Below, piece after piece: positions 1 to 8,489 of a DNA stretch of 64,000 nt (its first letter is position 1; every line of letters begins with the position of its first letter). Under the pieces are notes generated by a model. That model was given only the letters and a program-made list of their open reading frames with translations, was not told the DNA's origin and did no database searches. The position numbers and the translations under genes are program-made. This stretch comes from Prochloron sp965198675 (lineage in GTDB: Bacteria > Cyanobacteriota > Cyanobacteriia > Cyanobacteriales > Prochloraceae): positions 4,650,001 through 4,714,000 of the forward strand of contig OZ240666.1 of assembly GCA_965198675.1 (NCBI GenBank), read 5' to 3'.

Positions 1-422
1 CAAAGCAAGTCAAAATGGCATTAGAAACTTATCCTGAGTCATCTATTGGTATTCTGACTCATCCAGATTGTAAATATAAAAGACAAAAGATTAGTAGAGA
101 GCTTCATCAGCTAGGTATAGAAAATCATGCTCCAAACACGTCTCAAGAAAGAAACGGGAATGTAGTTGATAGACCATATACAATCATAGACTCATGGAAT
201 GCTTTGAAGGGTGTAGAATTTGATGCTGTAATTATTGCAGGAGTTGATGATCTAGTTGTTGAGCAAAATGATAAAGATAAGGACTTTGAGGAAAAAGCTG
301 GTCTTTATGTTGCTATGACAAGAGCTAAAGATCATTTAATCATGCTTTATCACGACAAAACACCAATAGTCGAAATGATTGAAGATCTCTTGTCGTCGGC
401 TCCTGTTTTATCAGAATCTTGA
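1..422 (+). CDS. Superfamily I (UvrD-like) helicase, C-terminal fragment
   Basis: The frame is open to the left edge, so the gene starts outside the window and only the last ~138 residues are seen. The segment TIIDSWNALKGVEFD followed by GLYVAMTRAKDHLIMLY matches the C-terminal motifs V and VI of UvrD/Rep-type DNA helicases, where the arginine of MTRAK contacts ATP. The stop at 420-422 lies at a junction with unrelated debris on the other strand, so the tail could be natural or a recombination end. The substrate and partners cannot be judged from this piece. Confidence 0.7.
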   Translation, partial: KQVKMALETYPESSIGILTHPDCKYKRQKISRELHQLGIENHAPNTSQERNGNVVDRPYTIIDSWNALKGVEFDAVIIAGVDDLVVEQNDKDKDFEEKAGLYVAMTRAKDHLIMLYHDKTPIVEMIEDLLSSAPVLSES

Positions 423-628
423 TAGTTATTCAAGTAAGCAAAGAAGCGGAGTACAAATTCTTCTGGTTCGCGCCTGCGTTTAAAGGCGTCGGAAATAGGG
501 CATAGTTTATCAAATTTCGGGTCTTTTGCCAATTCCCCCAGGAGCGTCACAAAAGGTCCTGGAGATATACCTCGACGCTTCTCCATATCATTTAGTTGGC
601 GCTGTTGGGTTTCACCGCAGTGGAGCAC
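350..628 (-). pseudogene. DUF262-family C-terminal fragment
   Basis: A 92-codon minus-strand stretch contains LNDMEKRRG, then FDKLCP and EPEEFVLRFFAYLNNY. This resembles the region of DUF262 (GmrSD-like) proteins in which arginine-rich EE-VLRFFA helices follow the nuclease/NTPase core. DUF262 proteins are usually several hundred residues long, so this is a remnant. Its last codons overlap the helicase tail on the other strand, and no start codon or upstream domain remains. Confidence 0.4.
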
Positions 629-683
629 TTCCTATGATTATTTTGGTCAATGCTCATCAAGTTTCGTTACCTAATAACCTAAA

Positions 684-818
684 AGTGAGACATTCCGTGA
701 GCAGCTCAAAGTCATGATCTTTGGTGCTGCCCCCTCTACAAAGGAACTCAAGCGTACCCTCATTATGTTTGGTCTGCCAGCCTACGAAGCTTATGGTATG
801 TTTAAATTAATATGCTGA
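684..818 (+). pseudogene. Possible AMP-dependent ligase remnant
   Basis: One plus-strand frame reads REQLKVMIFGAAP, then a helix, then GLPAYEAYGM. This resembles the A4-A5 motif region of acyl-CoA synthetase/AMP-ligase proteins (GGAPLSPEL...G.P..EGYGMTE). It is only about 45 codons, has no start, and stops at 816-818 soon after the motif. The resemblance is by eye and short, so chance is possible. Confidence 0.3.
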
Positions 819-974
819 CCTGCAATTTACCAAATACATATCGCCACAACACAGTTGGTCCTGTCTGGCCTGGGGTTGAACTAAGACGTTGGTGCAACCC
901 GATAAATGCAAAAAACAACCTATTACTGACGATGATGAGCTATGTTTACTGTTTGCAATCCGTGGAGGTTGATC

Positions 975-1397
975 ATGATTGTGCCACAATCTATCAGAGA
1001 GCAGATTATTTTACATTGCCAAGAACTGGCTCCTAATCAGGCTTGTGGCTTAGTTCTCTTTAACTCCGACGGTGTTGCTCAGTGGGTTGAGAAGGCGACT
1101 AATTACGGTGCCTGGCCTTACGGTTTCCAGATTGCTCCAAAATCGCAGTTTAATGCCTTCCGTCGAGCACAGGAGAAAGGTTGGTCCATTGGCGGTGTTT
1201 ATCATTGCCATGCAGTATCAGAGGCGATTCCAACCGGTCGGGATCTCGAACGTCCAGTGCCACCTAATATCCTCTACATTATTGTTTCACTACTATTCCC
1301 AGATCGACCTGACATTCGTGGCTTCACTTTAACCAATGGCCTATCCAATCCTATCGATCTCAACACTGGTAAATCATTGATTCACGCTTTGGACTGA
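975..1397 (+). CDS. JAB/MPN (JAMM) domain metalloprotease-like protein
   Basis: The 140-residue protein carries the JAMM zinc signature H-x-H-x10-D in YHCHAVSEAIPTGRD, with Thr at the usual Ser position, plus an N-terminal ACGLVLF strand where the conserved Glu is not obvious. JAB-family proteins remove ubiquitin-like tails or process sulfur-carrier proteins, and bacterial ones often act on ThiS/MoaD-like partners. No such partner is adjacent. The start at 975 is chosen because GGAGG sits at 964-968; an in-frame ATG at 942 lacks this site. It is preceded by gene debris. Confidence 0.65.
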   Translation: MIVPQSIREQIILHCQELAPNQACGLVLFNSDGVAQWVEKATNYGAWPYGFQIAPKSQFNAFRRAQEKGWSIGGVYHCHAVSEAIPTGRDLERPVPPNILYIIVSLLFPDRPDIRGFTLTNGLSNPIDLNTGKSLIHALD

Positions 1398-1433
1398 AGG
1401 GGAAATATAACAGGTGGTTGTTTGTTTTGGCAC

Positions 1434-2309
1434 TCACAAATCTCTAATACCATCAACTCTTTCTTGAGCTATCTCCCTTTCCCGTCGTAGGGGTTTGACA
1501 ATTGATTCTGGTAATTGCTCGGCGTCTGCTAAGGCGCGATCGAAGTTCTGAACTGCTTGTTTTACTAGAAACATTGCTTTGTGTTGCTTCCCTTTTCCAT
1601 GGAGAATTTGCCCTTTGAGATAGTATAGTTCTGGATTATTGGGGGTAATTTGAATAGCGCGATGAACAAACTGCAAGGCTTGGTCAAATTTTTGTAAATC
1701 TCGGTAAGCTACCGCAATACCCCGATAGACGAGATAATTGGGAGCTGCATTATCTTGGAAATTGGCGATCGCCCCTTCTATATTGGCAAAGGGAAGATTG
1801 ACTGCTAAGAGCAATTCCATATATCCCTGAATCAAATTCAATTCCGGATCATCTGGATCTTGTTTTTCCGCTTGGTCGAAATAGTGGAGTACTTTTTGCA
1901 GTTTTGGTAGAGCAGCGAAAGCTCCTTCTGTTTCAAAAATGTAAGCCCCTTCCAAAAAATGGCCTACCCCTGTATAAAGATTACCTCTTAAGGGATCTCG
2001 ACCTTGCAAACTTTCTGCTGCGACTAAAGTCTTCCGAGCGTAAATTCTCAGGGTTTCTTTGTCGTTCTCAGTATAACCGATAGCTGCCCGGAGAGCATGG
2101 GCGAGAGGATCTCTTACTTGATTATTTTCTTCCAGAACCTTCTTAGCTTGTTGGTAATTTCCTTCAGTAAACAAAATGTTAAAAGCAGCTTCTGTCTGAT
2201 CGTCAATATGGTGAGGGTTGGTGCTGCGAAAAGGATCCTCAGCAAAAGCAGCACTGCTCCAAAAACTTAAAACAATACCTAAGAAAAGTACAGTAAATTT
2301 AGTATGCAA
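1434..2309 (-). CDS. Secreted TPR-repeat protein (cyanobacterial Sll0314-like)
   Basis: The 291-residue protein opens with a signal peptide (KFTVLFLGIVLSFWSSAAFA, cut after AFA). At least two TPR units follow near residues 190-235 (YLVYRGIAVAYRDLQKFDQAL and ELYYLKGQILHGKGKQHKA). The acidic and alanine-rich layout resembles the conserved cyanobacterial Sll0314/Alr1548-type TPR family, whose role is not well known to me. It likely acts in the periplasm or thylakoid lumen as a scaffold. It stands alone, with repeats upstream. Confidence 0.6.
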   Translation of the reverse strand: MHTKFTVLFLGIVLSFWSSAAFAEDPFRSTNPHHIDDQTEAAFNILFTEGNYQQAKKVLEENNQVRDPLAHALRAAIGYTENDKETLRIYARKTLVAAESLQGRDPLRGNLYTGVGHFLEGAYIFETEGAFAALPKLQKVLHYFDQAEKQDPDDPELNLIQGYMELLLAVNLPFANIEGAIANFQDNAAPNYLVYRGIAVAYRDLQKFDQALQFVHRAIQITPNNPELYYLKGQILHGKGKQHKAMFLVKQAVQNFDRALADAEQLPESIVKPLRREREIAQERVDGIRDL

Positions 2310-2343
2310 AAGTTTTTTTTATCTCCAGTCTTCAGTACGAGTA

Positions 2344-2731
2344 TATAGCAGTTACCAGTTACCAGTTACCAGTTATGAGTTACCAGTTATGAGTTACCAG
2401 TTATGAGTTACCAGTTTATTCAGTCAGAGAAGCGGGTTATAACATTTCTCGCACGCCCAGGCGGTTGCTATATCTGACGACAGTAACTTTCTCCTGGTTC
2501 CATTCAGATATGTACCAATGGTTATTATATTATATTTAGTGGGGGAAAATGACAAGGGTGTATCAATACTCATTATAGCAGTTACCAGTTACCAGTTACC
2601 AGTTACCAGTTATGAGTTACCAGTTATGAGTTACCAGTTTATTCAGTCAGAGAAGCGGATTATAACATTTCTCGCACGCCCAGGCGGTTGCTATATCTGA
2701 CGACAGTAACTTTCTCCTGGTTCCATTCAGA
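2344..2731. repeat. Direct duplication of a ~160 bp heptamer-containing element
   Basis: Two near-identical copies, 2344-2508 and 2574-2731, each start with TATAGCA, run through TTACCAG/TTATGAG heptamers, and end with the same ~95 bp tail (finishing CTGGTTCCATTCAGA). Copy 1 has three TTACCAG units then three TTATGAG-TTACCAG pairs; copy 2 has four then two pairs. They therefore differ by exactly one 7-bp unit. The spacer between them is unrelated. I see no gene here. Confidence 0.85.
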
Positions 2732-2775
2732 ATATTTGAATGATATGCTTTCGGAAGATTGCTATAATTAGTAAT

Positions 2776-2862
2776 TAGTACTGTTAACTGGTAACTGTTA
2801 TTGCGAAGCTTTGCGTAAGCGTCCCGCCCTTGGCGTCTTGGTAACTGTTAACTGCTATAGGT
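2776..2862. repeat. Inverted heptamer repeat cluster
   Basis: TAACTGG heptamers in the opposite orientation to the upstream copies surround a 40-bp unit (TTGCGAAGCTTTGCG onward) that recurs in other repeat clusters (13445, 17290, 54500). The cluster supplies the stop codon (2848-2850) and last residues of the neighbouring minus-strand gene. Confidence 0.7.
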
Positions 2863-3492
2863 GGTACTTGTTGAGTTCTCGCCCTTCAAGGCATAAACTA
2901 AAATTCTCAGAAGCAGATCAAGATCCTCAGGAACGCGAAAACTCTCTAATCCTTGACTGATATGTTTTGAGTGACGATTAAGTTGGGAAAATTGCCATAG
3001 GGTACCAGTTGTGACGGCACCTAACAAATTCGAGTTATCATCATTCGGATCATCTAACCAGCGATCCAGAGTAATTAATTCCACGGCAAGTTGAGTCATA
3101 CCATTGACTAAGTCTTCCTTTTTGGCTTCAATCACTAGTAATTGTTGATTGGATCGGAGAAGGTAATCAAGGGTACCTTGAAGTTGTTCTGAAACTTTTA
3201 AAGGATATTCAATGCGCAACTGAGCTTGGGTATAATGTACTAATTCTGTGACAACCCTAGAAATTAAAATTTCACGGCGTGCCATTTCTGTACTAAGGTT
3301 TACGAAAGGTAAGATTTCACTAATACGAGAGCGCAACTCTTCGATCCGATCCAGTGGCTGTTGGGATTGGGGAAGGTTTAACCATTTTCGCGCGAAGGAA
3401 TAACCAAAATCAGCAACCAGATCGTCAATCTCAATATTCAGTTCAAAGAATTTGCTAAAGGTATAAGATTGAGAGAAGTCAACAAAAGTCAT
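2848..3492 (-). CDS. Putative PD-(D/E)XK-type nuclease-fold protein
   Basis: This 214-residue protein is mostly helical, with a central segment GTLDYLL followed by LLVIEAKKEDL, which fits the D-x(n)-(D/E)XK catalytic core of restriction-endonuclease-like folds. An earlier LRIEYPL strand precedes it. Many cyanobacterial proteins of this shape are annotated only as hypothetical. The C-terminal residues and the stop lie in a heptamer repeat, so the native end may have been replaced. It is not adjacent to a methyltransferase, so a restriction role is not supported. Confidence 0.5.
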   Translation of the reverse strand: MTFVDFSQSYTFSKFFELNIEIDDLVADFGYSFARKWLNLPQSQQPLDRIEELRSRISEILPFVNLSTEMARREILISRVVTELVHYTQAQLRIEYPLKVSEQLQGTLDYLLRSNQQLLVIEAKKEDLVNGMTQLAVELITLDRWLDDPNDDNSNLLGAVTTGTLWQFSQLNRHSKHISQGLESFRVPEDLDLLLRILVYALKGENSTSTTYSS

Positions 3493-3612
3493 GGTGATTA
3501 CAAAAATAAAATTTCAGAGAAGAATATGTTACTATTATATCAATGCTTAATCTACTAATTGCCATCGGTATGCTCTAAATATCTCAAATACGTTGATGAC
3601 AAGGAATCAATC

Positions 3613-3867
3613 ATGTTAACTTACAAAGCAATGTACAAATTTTTGGATGAAGGGGTTCACGGGCAAGTCTTGGATTTCCCGGGTGCCATTTCCTTCGCAG
3701 AGAACCTGGAAAAAGTGCGTCGCTCCCTTGCAAGTGCTTTGATGGACATGGCAGAAACTAACTTGCTCAAAGGTGAACCCTTACCTCTACCTAACCCTCA
3801 AATTACTGATAAGACAGCAGATCTAGAAGAACCCATTTATCTGATTCTTACGAGGTGCAAAGCGTAA
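3613..3867 (+). CDS. HicB-like antitoxin
   Basis: The 84-residue protein begins MLTYKAMYKFLDEGVHGQ and continues with VLDFPGAISFAENLEKV, matching the HicB/DUF1902 fold in which a partly degenerate RNase H-like domain blocks the HicA mRNA interferase. The start at 3613 is preferred because the family alignment begins there; an upstream ATG at 3559 adds residues unlike the family. No hicA lies on either side, so it is a solitary antitoxin. Its tail runs into repeat DNA. Confidence 0.6.
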   Translation: MLTYKAMYKFLDEGVHGQVLDFPGAISFAENLEKVRRSLASALMDMAETNLLKGEPLPLPNPQITDKTADLEEPIYLILTRCKA

Positions 3868-4507
3868 AGCCCCCGTATTTTAATCGGGGGATATAAGCGC
3901 AAGCTGAATTTATTCAGCCGTAGTATAATCAAAAAGGTTGGACCCACCCCCATCCCCTCCTGGGAGGGGAGCAACCCACCCCCCAACCCCCCTCCTGGGA
4001 GGGGGGCTACGGGGGGTGGGTGGGCTAGGCAATGTAAGACGGGGTTTCCCGAAGGGTTGCTGCTTAAATCCCGAATCCCCCGTGTTTTAACCGGGGGAGT
4101 GGATCAACGCAGTTCCTCATATTCAAGTTTAGAGTGAGCAGCATAATGAAACGTCTCTCAATGTCAGCAGTTAGAAATTGTCCGTCCATAATGTCTAATC
4201 TCAATCAGTGACAGGGGCGCGCCCGATATGAAAGGGCGCGATGCCTTGCCCGTACTAGTCCTGCTCATGCCAACCGGGGCAGTCAGGCAGTTGTCGTTTG
4301 TCTTGGTGCGCTTTCCACCTTGAATCCCATTCAAGAAAATGCACCGCACCGCAATTTGGTGGGGGGCTCAGACCCAAAGAAGAACATTTAACTGGTAACT
4401 GCTGAACCTTCCCTTTCTAATATAGCCTTGCGTAGGGGCGTGCCCCTACACCCGCGCCATCGCGCTATATATGTTATCTTAAGAACCAATGTTGTTTTCC
4501 CTGACTA
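3868..4507. repeat. Repeat-rich intergenic region, no gene seen
   Basis: The 640 bp hold two hairpins of the form CCCCCGTxTTTTAAxCGGGGG (near 3875 and 4079), which resemble right ends of IS200/IS605 TnpB elements. There is also a long palindrome around CCCCTCCTGGGAGGGG (3955-4010), a copy of a 32-bp GC-rich module (near 4258-4289) that recurs at 13.5, 17.3 and 38.3 kb, a TAACTGG heptamer (4391), and GTAGGGGCG-type repeats (4433-4450). I see no supported coding region. Confidence 0.6.
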
Positions 4508-5173
4508 ATGCTATATCTGAAAAACTTGGTCTACCATCCCCCTGCTACTCCCACCCCCATCTTAAAAGGGATTAACTTAGAATTAGCACCGCAACAGTTA
4601 GGACTAATAATTGGTCCTTCGGGTTCTGGAAAAAGTACCCTTTTGGAAATTTTAGCAGGACTAGCAGAACCAACAAAGGGTAGTATCGCTTGGGGAAACG
4701 AAGAACTAACATACCTGGACTTGCAACAGCTAGGAGGAATTGTCTTCCAGTTTCCAGAACGGCATTTTTGCGGGAAAACAGTCTTAGAGGAACTGCGTCT
4801 CTCTCACCCAGAGTTGGGAGTAACCAGAATCAAGGAAACTCTCACTGAAGTAGGATTGGATCAGATATCCTTTGATACAGACTGCAACCAACTCAGTGGT
4901 GGTCAACAACGTCGCCTCGCTCTCGCAGTACAGCTCATTCGCCAACCCAATCTGTTATTATTAGACGAACCAACAGCAGGACTAGATTGGTCTATGCGCC
5001 CTCGATTAGCTAAACTTTTAGGGCAATTGAAGAGCTTTTGGACTCTCTTGGTAGTTACTCATGACCCCGGTGAATTGACGAATATTGCCGATCGCTGCTG
5101 GGCTATAGAACAAGGAGTAGTAAAACAGTTACCTCGTACCATGACAGTTACCAGTTATGAGTTTGACAGGTAG
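4508..5173 (+). CDS. ABC transporter ATPase, energy-coupling-factor (EcfA/CbiO) type
   Basis: The 221-residue protein has Walker A GPSGSGKST (36-44), the FQFPE Q-loop motif (80-84) typical of ECF-type ATPases, the signature LSGGQQRR (129-136) and Walker B LLLLDEP (149-155). ECF ATPases power uptake of vitamins or metal ions together with a T-component and an S-component; neither is adjacent. The last ~9 residues (TMTVTSYEFDR) are translated from a TACCATGACAGTTACCAG repeat, so the native C-terminus seems altered. The ATPase core is complete. Confidence 0.8.
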   Translation: MLYLKNLVYHPPATPTPILKGINLELAPQQLGLIIGPSGSGKSTLLEILAGLAEPTKGSIAWGNEELTYLDLQQLGGIVFQFPERHFCGKTVLEELRLSHPELGVTRIKETLTEVGLDQISFDTDCNQLSGGQQRRLALAVQLIRQPNLLLLDEPTAGLDWSMRPRLAKLLGQLKSFWTLLVVTHDPGELTNIADRCWAIEQGVVKQLPRTMTVTSYEFDR

Positions 5174-5271
5174 GATGCTTGGAAAATTGCTGAATGGTTA
5201 TTTTTTTTACTTAAGTAATAAAATAGAGATAAGTATAAATAAAGTATGTTTGCGTAACATTATTTGTCTTT

Positions 5272-5916
5272 TTACGGTGACAATCGCTCTATACGCCAGC
5301 TACCATCTTCAAGGAGGCGATAGAGGAGGCGATCGTGGAGGCGACTGGGACGTCCTTGCCAAAATTCAAATTGTTTCGGCATGACCCGGTATCCGCCCCA
5401 ATGAGGGGGACGAGGTATTGTTTTACCCTCATACTGGTGCCTCACGAGCTCAAATCTCTTCTCCAGTACCTCACGAGAAGGGATAACTTGACTTTGGTTG
5501 GATACCCAAGCACCCAGTTGGGAGTTGGGGGGACGACTTTGAAAATACTGGTCCGACTCTTCTGGGGAAACTTTCTCTATGGTACCCTCAATGCGGACTT
5601 GTCTTTCTAACTCCCCCCACCAAAAGGCGATCGCCGCTTTTGGATTCTCTTCCAGTTGCTCTCCTTTGCTACTCTCATAATTGGTATAAAAGACCAAACC
5701 CCGTTGGTCAAAACCTTTCAACAACACGATTCGGGCACTGGGTTGACCACCAGCCCCTACAGTAGCAAGAGTCATAGCATTTGGTTCTAGCAGTTGAGCC
5801 TTAACTGCCTCTGCAAACCAAATCTTAAACTGTTCTAAAGGATGAGACAGGGCATCCCCTTCTGTCAATCCAGCGCGAGTGTAGTTCTGGCGTAAATCCG
5901 CAACAGATAGGTTCAT
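5272..5916 (-). CDS. pdxH: Pyridoxamine 5'-phosphate oxidase
   Basis: This enzyme oxidises pyridoxamine or pyridoxine 5'-phosphate to pyridoxal 5'-phosphate with FMN. Family features are seen along the ~214 residues: ADLRQNY near the start, MTLATVGAGGQPSARIVLLKGFD for FMN binding, FYTNYESSKGEQLEENP, QVRIEG, SRPPNSQLGAW, and the C-terminal FEFWQGRPSRLHDR. The start at 5916 (MNLSVADLRQ) is preferred; an ATG at 5931 is also in frame. The gene is convergent with the ABC ATPase gene and divergent from the LapA-domain gene. Confidence 0.92.
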   Translation of the reverse strand: MNLSVADLRQNYTRAGLTEGDALSHPLEQFKIWFAEAVKAQLLEPNAMTLATVGAGGQPSARIVLLKGFDQRGLVFYTNYESSKGEQLEENPKAAIAFWWGELERQVRIEGTIEKVSPEESDQYFQSRPPNSQLGAWVSNQSQVIPSREVLEKRFELVRHQYEGKTIPRPPHWGGYRVMPKQFEFWQGRPSRLHDRLLYRLLEDGSWRIERLSP

Positions 5917-5985
5917 CAGCTTAATCTTCACCCTGACTGTATCATCTACATTTAGTGTAGAAGAAATTTTCCCAGGAATCAGCTA

Positions 5986-6339
5986 ATGCGACAAGTCAAT
6001 TTTACCATTATCTTTGCTTTTTGTTTGGCTCTGGCCTTATTCAGCATCGAAAATACTCAGTCTGCTCCCATTAAAATCATTCCCGGAGTCCAAGTTCAAG
6101 CCCCCCTCTCCATTGAACTAATTGTCACCATGGGTGTTGGAGCAATTCTCGCATGGCTGTTTAGCGTCTGGACTGGACTACAGCTACAGGTAGGAGCTTT
6201 CCGGAGCAAACGGGAAATGCGCTCGAAAGAAGAACAAATTGAAGTTTTAGAGCAAGAGGTGGAACAATGGAAAGCAGAGGTAGAGAAGCAAAAACAATTA
6301 CTTCCCGGATCGAACGCCGAAGTAGAAGTAATTAGCTAG
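5986..6339 (+). CDS. LapA-domain (DUF1049) membrane protein
   Basis: The 117-residue protein has two membrane segments (about residues 5-22 and 42-63) followed by a charged coiled coil (about 70-105, EEQIEVLEQEVEQWKAEV). This is the layout of the LapA/DUF1049 family of small inner-membrane proteins, known in Escherichia coli for a role in lipopolysaccharide assembly control. The role in cyanobacteria is unclear to me. It starts ~70 bp from the divergent pdxH. Confidence 0.75.
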   Translation: MRQVNFTIIFAFCLALALFSIENTQSAPIKIIPGVQVQAPLSIELIVTMGVGAILAWLFSVWTGLQLQVGAFRSKREMRSKEEQIEVLEQEVEQWKAEVEKQKQLLPGSNAEVEVIS

Positions 6340-6380
6340 TAACCGATCCCCCCTCTAAAGAAGGTTGCTCCTCCTAGACT

Positions 6381-6594
6381 GTCCGCCCTTCGGGCGGACT
6401 GGGAGGCCGATAGGTTACCAGCCCACGAATCTAGTATTCGTAGCCGTTATTTGAGTCATCTCACCCTAGGGTGCTTTCCAGCTCTAGGCTCTGAGGTCAA
6501 AGGTTAAACAGTTTTAGCGGGATTAAGACAGTGCTTTTGGCGCGACAAGCTCAGATAACCGGGAGAGGAAAACATTACCCGTTTTGGAGGACGA
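6381..6594 (+). ncRNA. omegaRNA scaffold of the truncated iscB
   Basis: The leader directly upstream of the iscB remnant is rich in hairpins: GTCCGCCC/GGGCGGAC (6381-6399), ACGAAT/ATTCGT (near 6426-6442) and the palindrome CACCCTAGGGTG (near 6463). It shares blocks in the same order with the leader of the full-length iscB: CCCACGAAT, GTTAAACAG, a CAGTGC block and ACAAGCT. By family knowledge the omegaRNA is encoded here with its guide at the 5' end, so the guide would be about 6365-6380. Boundaries are inferred. Confidence 0.6.
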
Positions 6595-7250
6595 ATGTCT
6601 AACTCTGTTTTAGTAATCGACACCAACAAACAGCCATGCAACCCGGTTAATCCGGGGATGGCCAGACGTTTGTTGAAGGAAGGGAAAGTTGCCGTATTTA
6701 GGCGCTATCCCTTCACCATTATTTTGAAAGAAGAGCGCAACAAAGAGCCCACCCCTTGCCAAGTCAAGATTGACCCCGGCTCCAAAACAACCGGTATCGT
6801 GCCCCTCGGTTTCTCAACCGGACTCGGCCCAAGGGGTGGTTGCCGCCCAGCCTTGTGCGCGAGTATCTGCTTGAAAAGTGGCATCGCACCTGTGCCTACT
6901 GTGGTGCTCAAAACACCCCGTTGGAAGTGGAGCACATTGTGCCGAAATCTACGGGGGGCAGCAATCGGGTGAGCAACCTTGCCATAGCCTGTGTGCCGTG
7001 TAATCAGGCCAAGGGCAATCAAGCCATTGAAGACTTTCTCTCGGGCAAGCCGGATCTGCTCAAGCGGATTAAGGCCCAGACCAAGGCTCCCCTGAAGGAT
7101 GCGGCGGCGGTCAACTCGACCCGGTGGGCATTGTTTGAGCAGTTGAAGGCAACGGGGTTGCCGGTGACGGTGGGCACCATCCAGGGCATCAGCCACAAAT
7201 ATTGTTCTTTCGTTCATAAAAAGGATGGATATTCCTATGCATTCAGTTAG
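6595..7250 (+). pseudogene. iscB: iscB remnant with three internal deletions
   Basis: The first ~65 codons encode the IscB N-terminal (PLMP/RRXRR) domain and RuvC-I (KIDPGSKTTGI). The reading then shifts frame into FLNRTRPKGWLPPSL, which is joined directly to VREYLLEKW and a full HNH domain (CAYCG...CVPCNQAKGN), and finally GLPVTVGT is joined to ISHKYC...DGYSY. Compared with the intact copy at 54.7-56 kb, the arginine-rich bridge, RuvC-II and RuvC-III (HWLDA) segments are missing. It cannot be an active guided nuclease; only the HNH part (from about 6840) remains readable. Confidence 0.85.
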
Positions 7251-7251
7251 A

Positions 7252-7313
7252 CGGCAAATAAATTTGCCCTCCTCGCGTTTCCTCCCCGCTCTAAAGAGAC
7301 GGGGTTTCGACGC
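7252..7313 (+). repeat. Right end of the iscB element
   Basis: Directly after the iscB remnant come GGCAAATAAATTTGCC (7254-7269) and a hairpin CCCCGCTC...GAGACGGGG (7287-7307) followed by TTTCGAC. The same two blocks, in order, occur at the end of the iscB-less element at 56.34-56.42 kb, so they mark the transposon right end. Confidence 0.6.
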
Positions 7314-7328
7314 TACCGGATGCTCATC

Positions 7329-8489
7329 ATGAAAGCCATGATTCTGGCGGCAGGGAAGGGGACTCGCGTGCGTCCTATTACTCATACAATACCTAAACCC
7401 CTAATTCCTATCCTGGAAAAGCCAGTGATGGAGTTTTTATTAGAACTGTTACGAGAACATGGATTCAATCAGATTATGGTGAATGTTAGTCACCTAGCAG
7501 AGGAGATCGAAAGCTATTTCCGCGACGGTCAACGCTTTGGGGTTCAAATCGGCTATTCTTTTGAAGGCAGAATTGAAGAAGGGAAGCTCATAGGAGAAGC
7601 GTTAGGTTCTGCTGGTGGACTTAAACTTATTCAGGATTTTAATCCTTTCTTTGATGATACCTTTGTGGTCCTCTGCGGCGATGCTCTCATTGACCTAAAT
7701 TTGACGGAAGTGGTGAAATGGCATAAGGAAAAAGGAGCGATCGCTACGGTGGTGACCAAGTCAGTACCTCGGGAAACTGTTTCCAGTTACGGGGTTGTGG
7801 TCGCTGACCATGACCAGAAAATTAAAAGCTTCCAGGAAAAGCCCTCTGTAGAGAGAGCGCTCAGTACCAATATAAATACTGGCATTTACATTTTTGAACC
7901 GGAAGTAATTGACTTCATTCCTCCTGGTGTTAAATACGATATTGGCAGCGATCTATTTCCTAAGTTAGTAGAAAAGGGTGCTCCTTTCTACGCTACCTGT
8001 ATGGACTTTGAATGGGTAGATATCGGCAAAGTACCGGACTACTGGCACGCAATTAGAAGCGTTTTATTGGGAGAAATAAAAAATGTGAAAATTCCTGGCA
8101 GAGAAGTAGCACCTGGTATCTATACTGGGCTGAATGTAGCTGTAAATTGGGATAAGGTGGATATAACAGGCCCAGTTTATATCGGCAGCATGACCAAAAT
8201 TGAGGATGGGGCGAAGATTATCGGTCCAGCGGCTATCGGTCCCAATTGTTGCCTTTGTAGGGACACCACGGTAGATAATAGTGTCATATTTGAATACTCT
8301 CGCTTGGCACCTAGAATCCAATTAGTGGATAAGTTGGTCTTTGGACCCTATTGCGTTGATAAAACAGGGACGGCCATCGACGTTAGGGACGCAGAACTGG
8401 ATTGGCTGATTACCGATACTCGACAAAGTCCTCCTTCCTTAGAACCCAGGGAAAAGCAGGCTATAGATGAATTGCTCAATGGATATTGA
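7329..8489 (+). CDS. Sugar-phosphate nucleotidyltransferase
   Basis: The N-terminal domain has the nucleotidyltransferase signature LAAGKGTRVRP (about 5-15) and PKPLIPI, plus VLCGDALIDLNL for metal/nucleotide binding and FEWVDIGKVPDYW. Residues ~255-330 form a left-handed beta-helix-like segment (VYIGSMTKIEDGAKIIGPAAIG). These enzymes make NDP-sugars such as GDP-mannose or dTDP-glucose for cell-surface polysaccharides; the exact sugar cannot be read. The start at 7329 fits the family MKAMILAAG; an upstream start at 7320 is possible. Its end overlaps the next gene, suggesting co-transcription. Confidence 0.8.
   Translation: MKAMILAAGKGTRVRPITHTIPKPLIPILEKPVMEFLLELLREHGFNQIMVNVSHLAEEIESYFRDGQRFGVQIGYSFEGRIEEGKLIGEALGSAGGLKLIQDFNPFFDDTFVVLCGDALIDLNLTEVVKWHKEKGAIATVVTKSVPRETVSSYGVVVADHDQKIKSFQEKPSVERALSTNINTGIYIFEPEVIDFIPPGVKYDIGSDLFPKLVEKGAPFYATCMDFEWVDIGKVPDYWHAIRSVLLGEIKNVKIPGREVAPGIYTGLNVAVNWDKVDITGPVYIGSMTKIEDGAKIIGPAAIGPNCCLCRDTTVDNSVIFEYSRLAPRIQLVDKLVFGPYCVDKTGTAIDVRDAELDWLITDTRQSPPSLEPREKQAIDELLNGY

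Noticed and set aside
2344..2731. Possible CRISPR or attachment-site pair
   Set aside because: It is a direct duplication of a heptamer-containing element; copies differ only in heptamer number, and there is no integrase nearby.
4164..4349. 61-codon minus-strand ORF in the repeat region
   Set aside because: It crosses the 32-bp GC-rich module and has no recognisable domain or ribosome-binding site.
6705..7385. 226-codon minus-strand ORF over the iscB remnant
   Set aside because: It is antisense to clearly recognisable IscB and nucleotidyltransferase codons.
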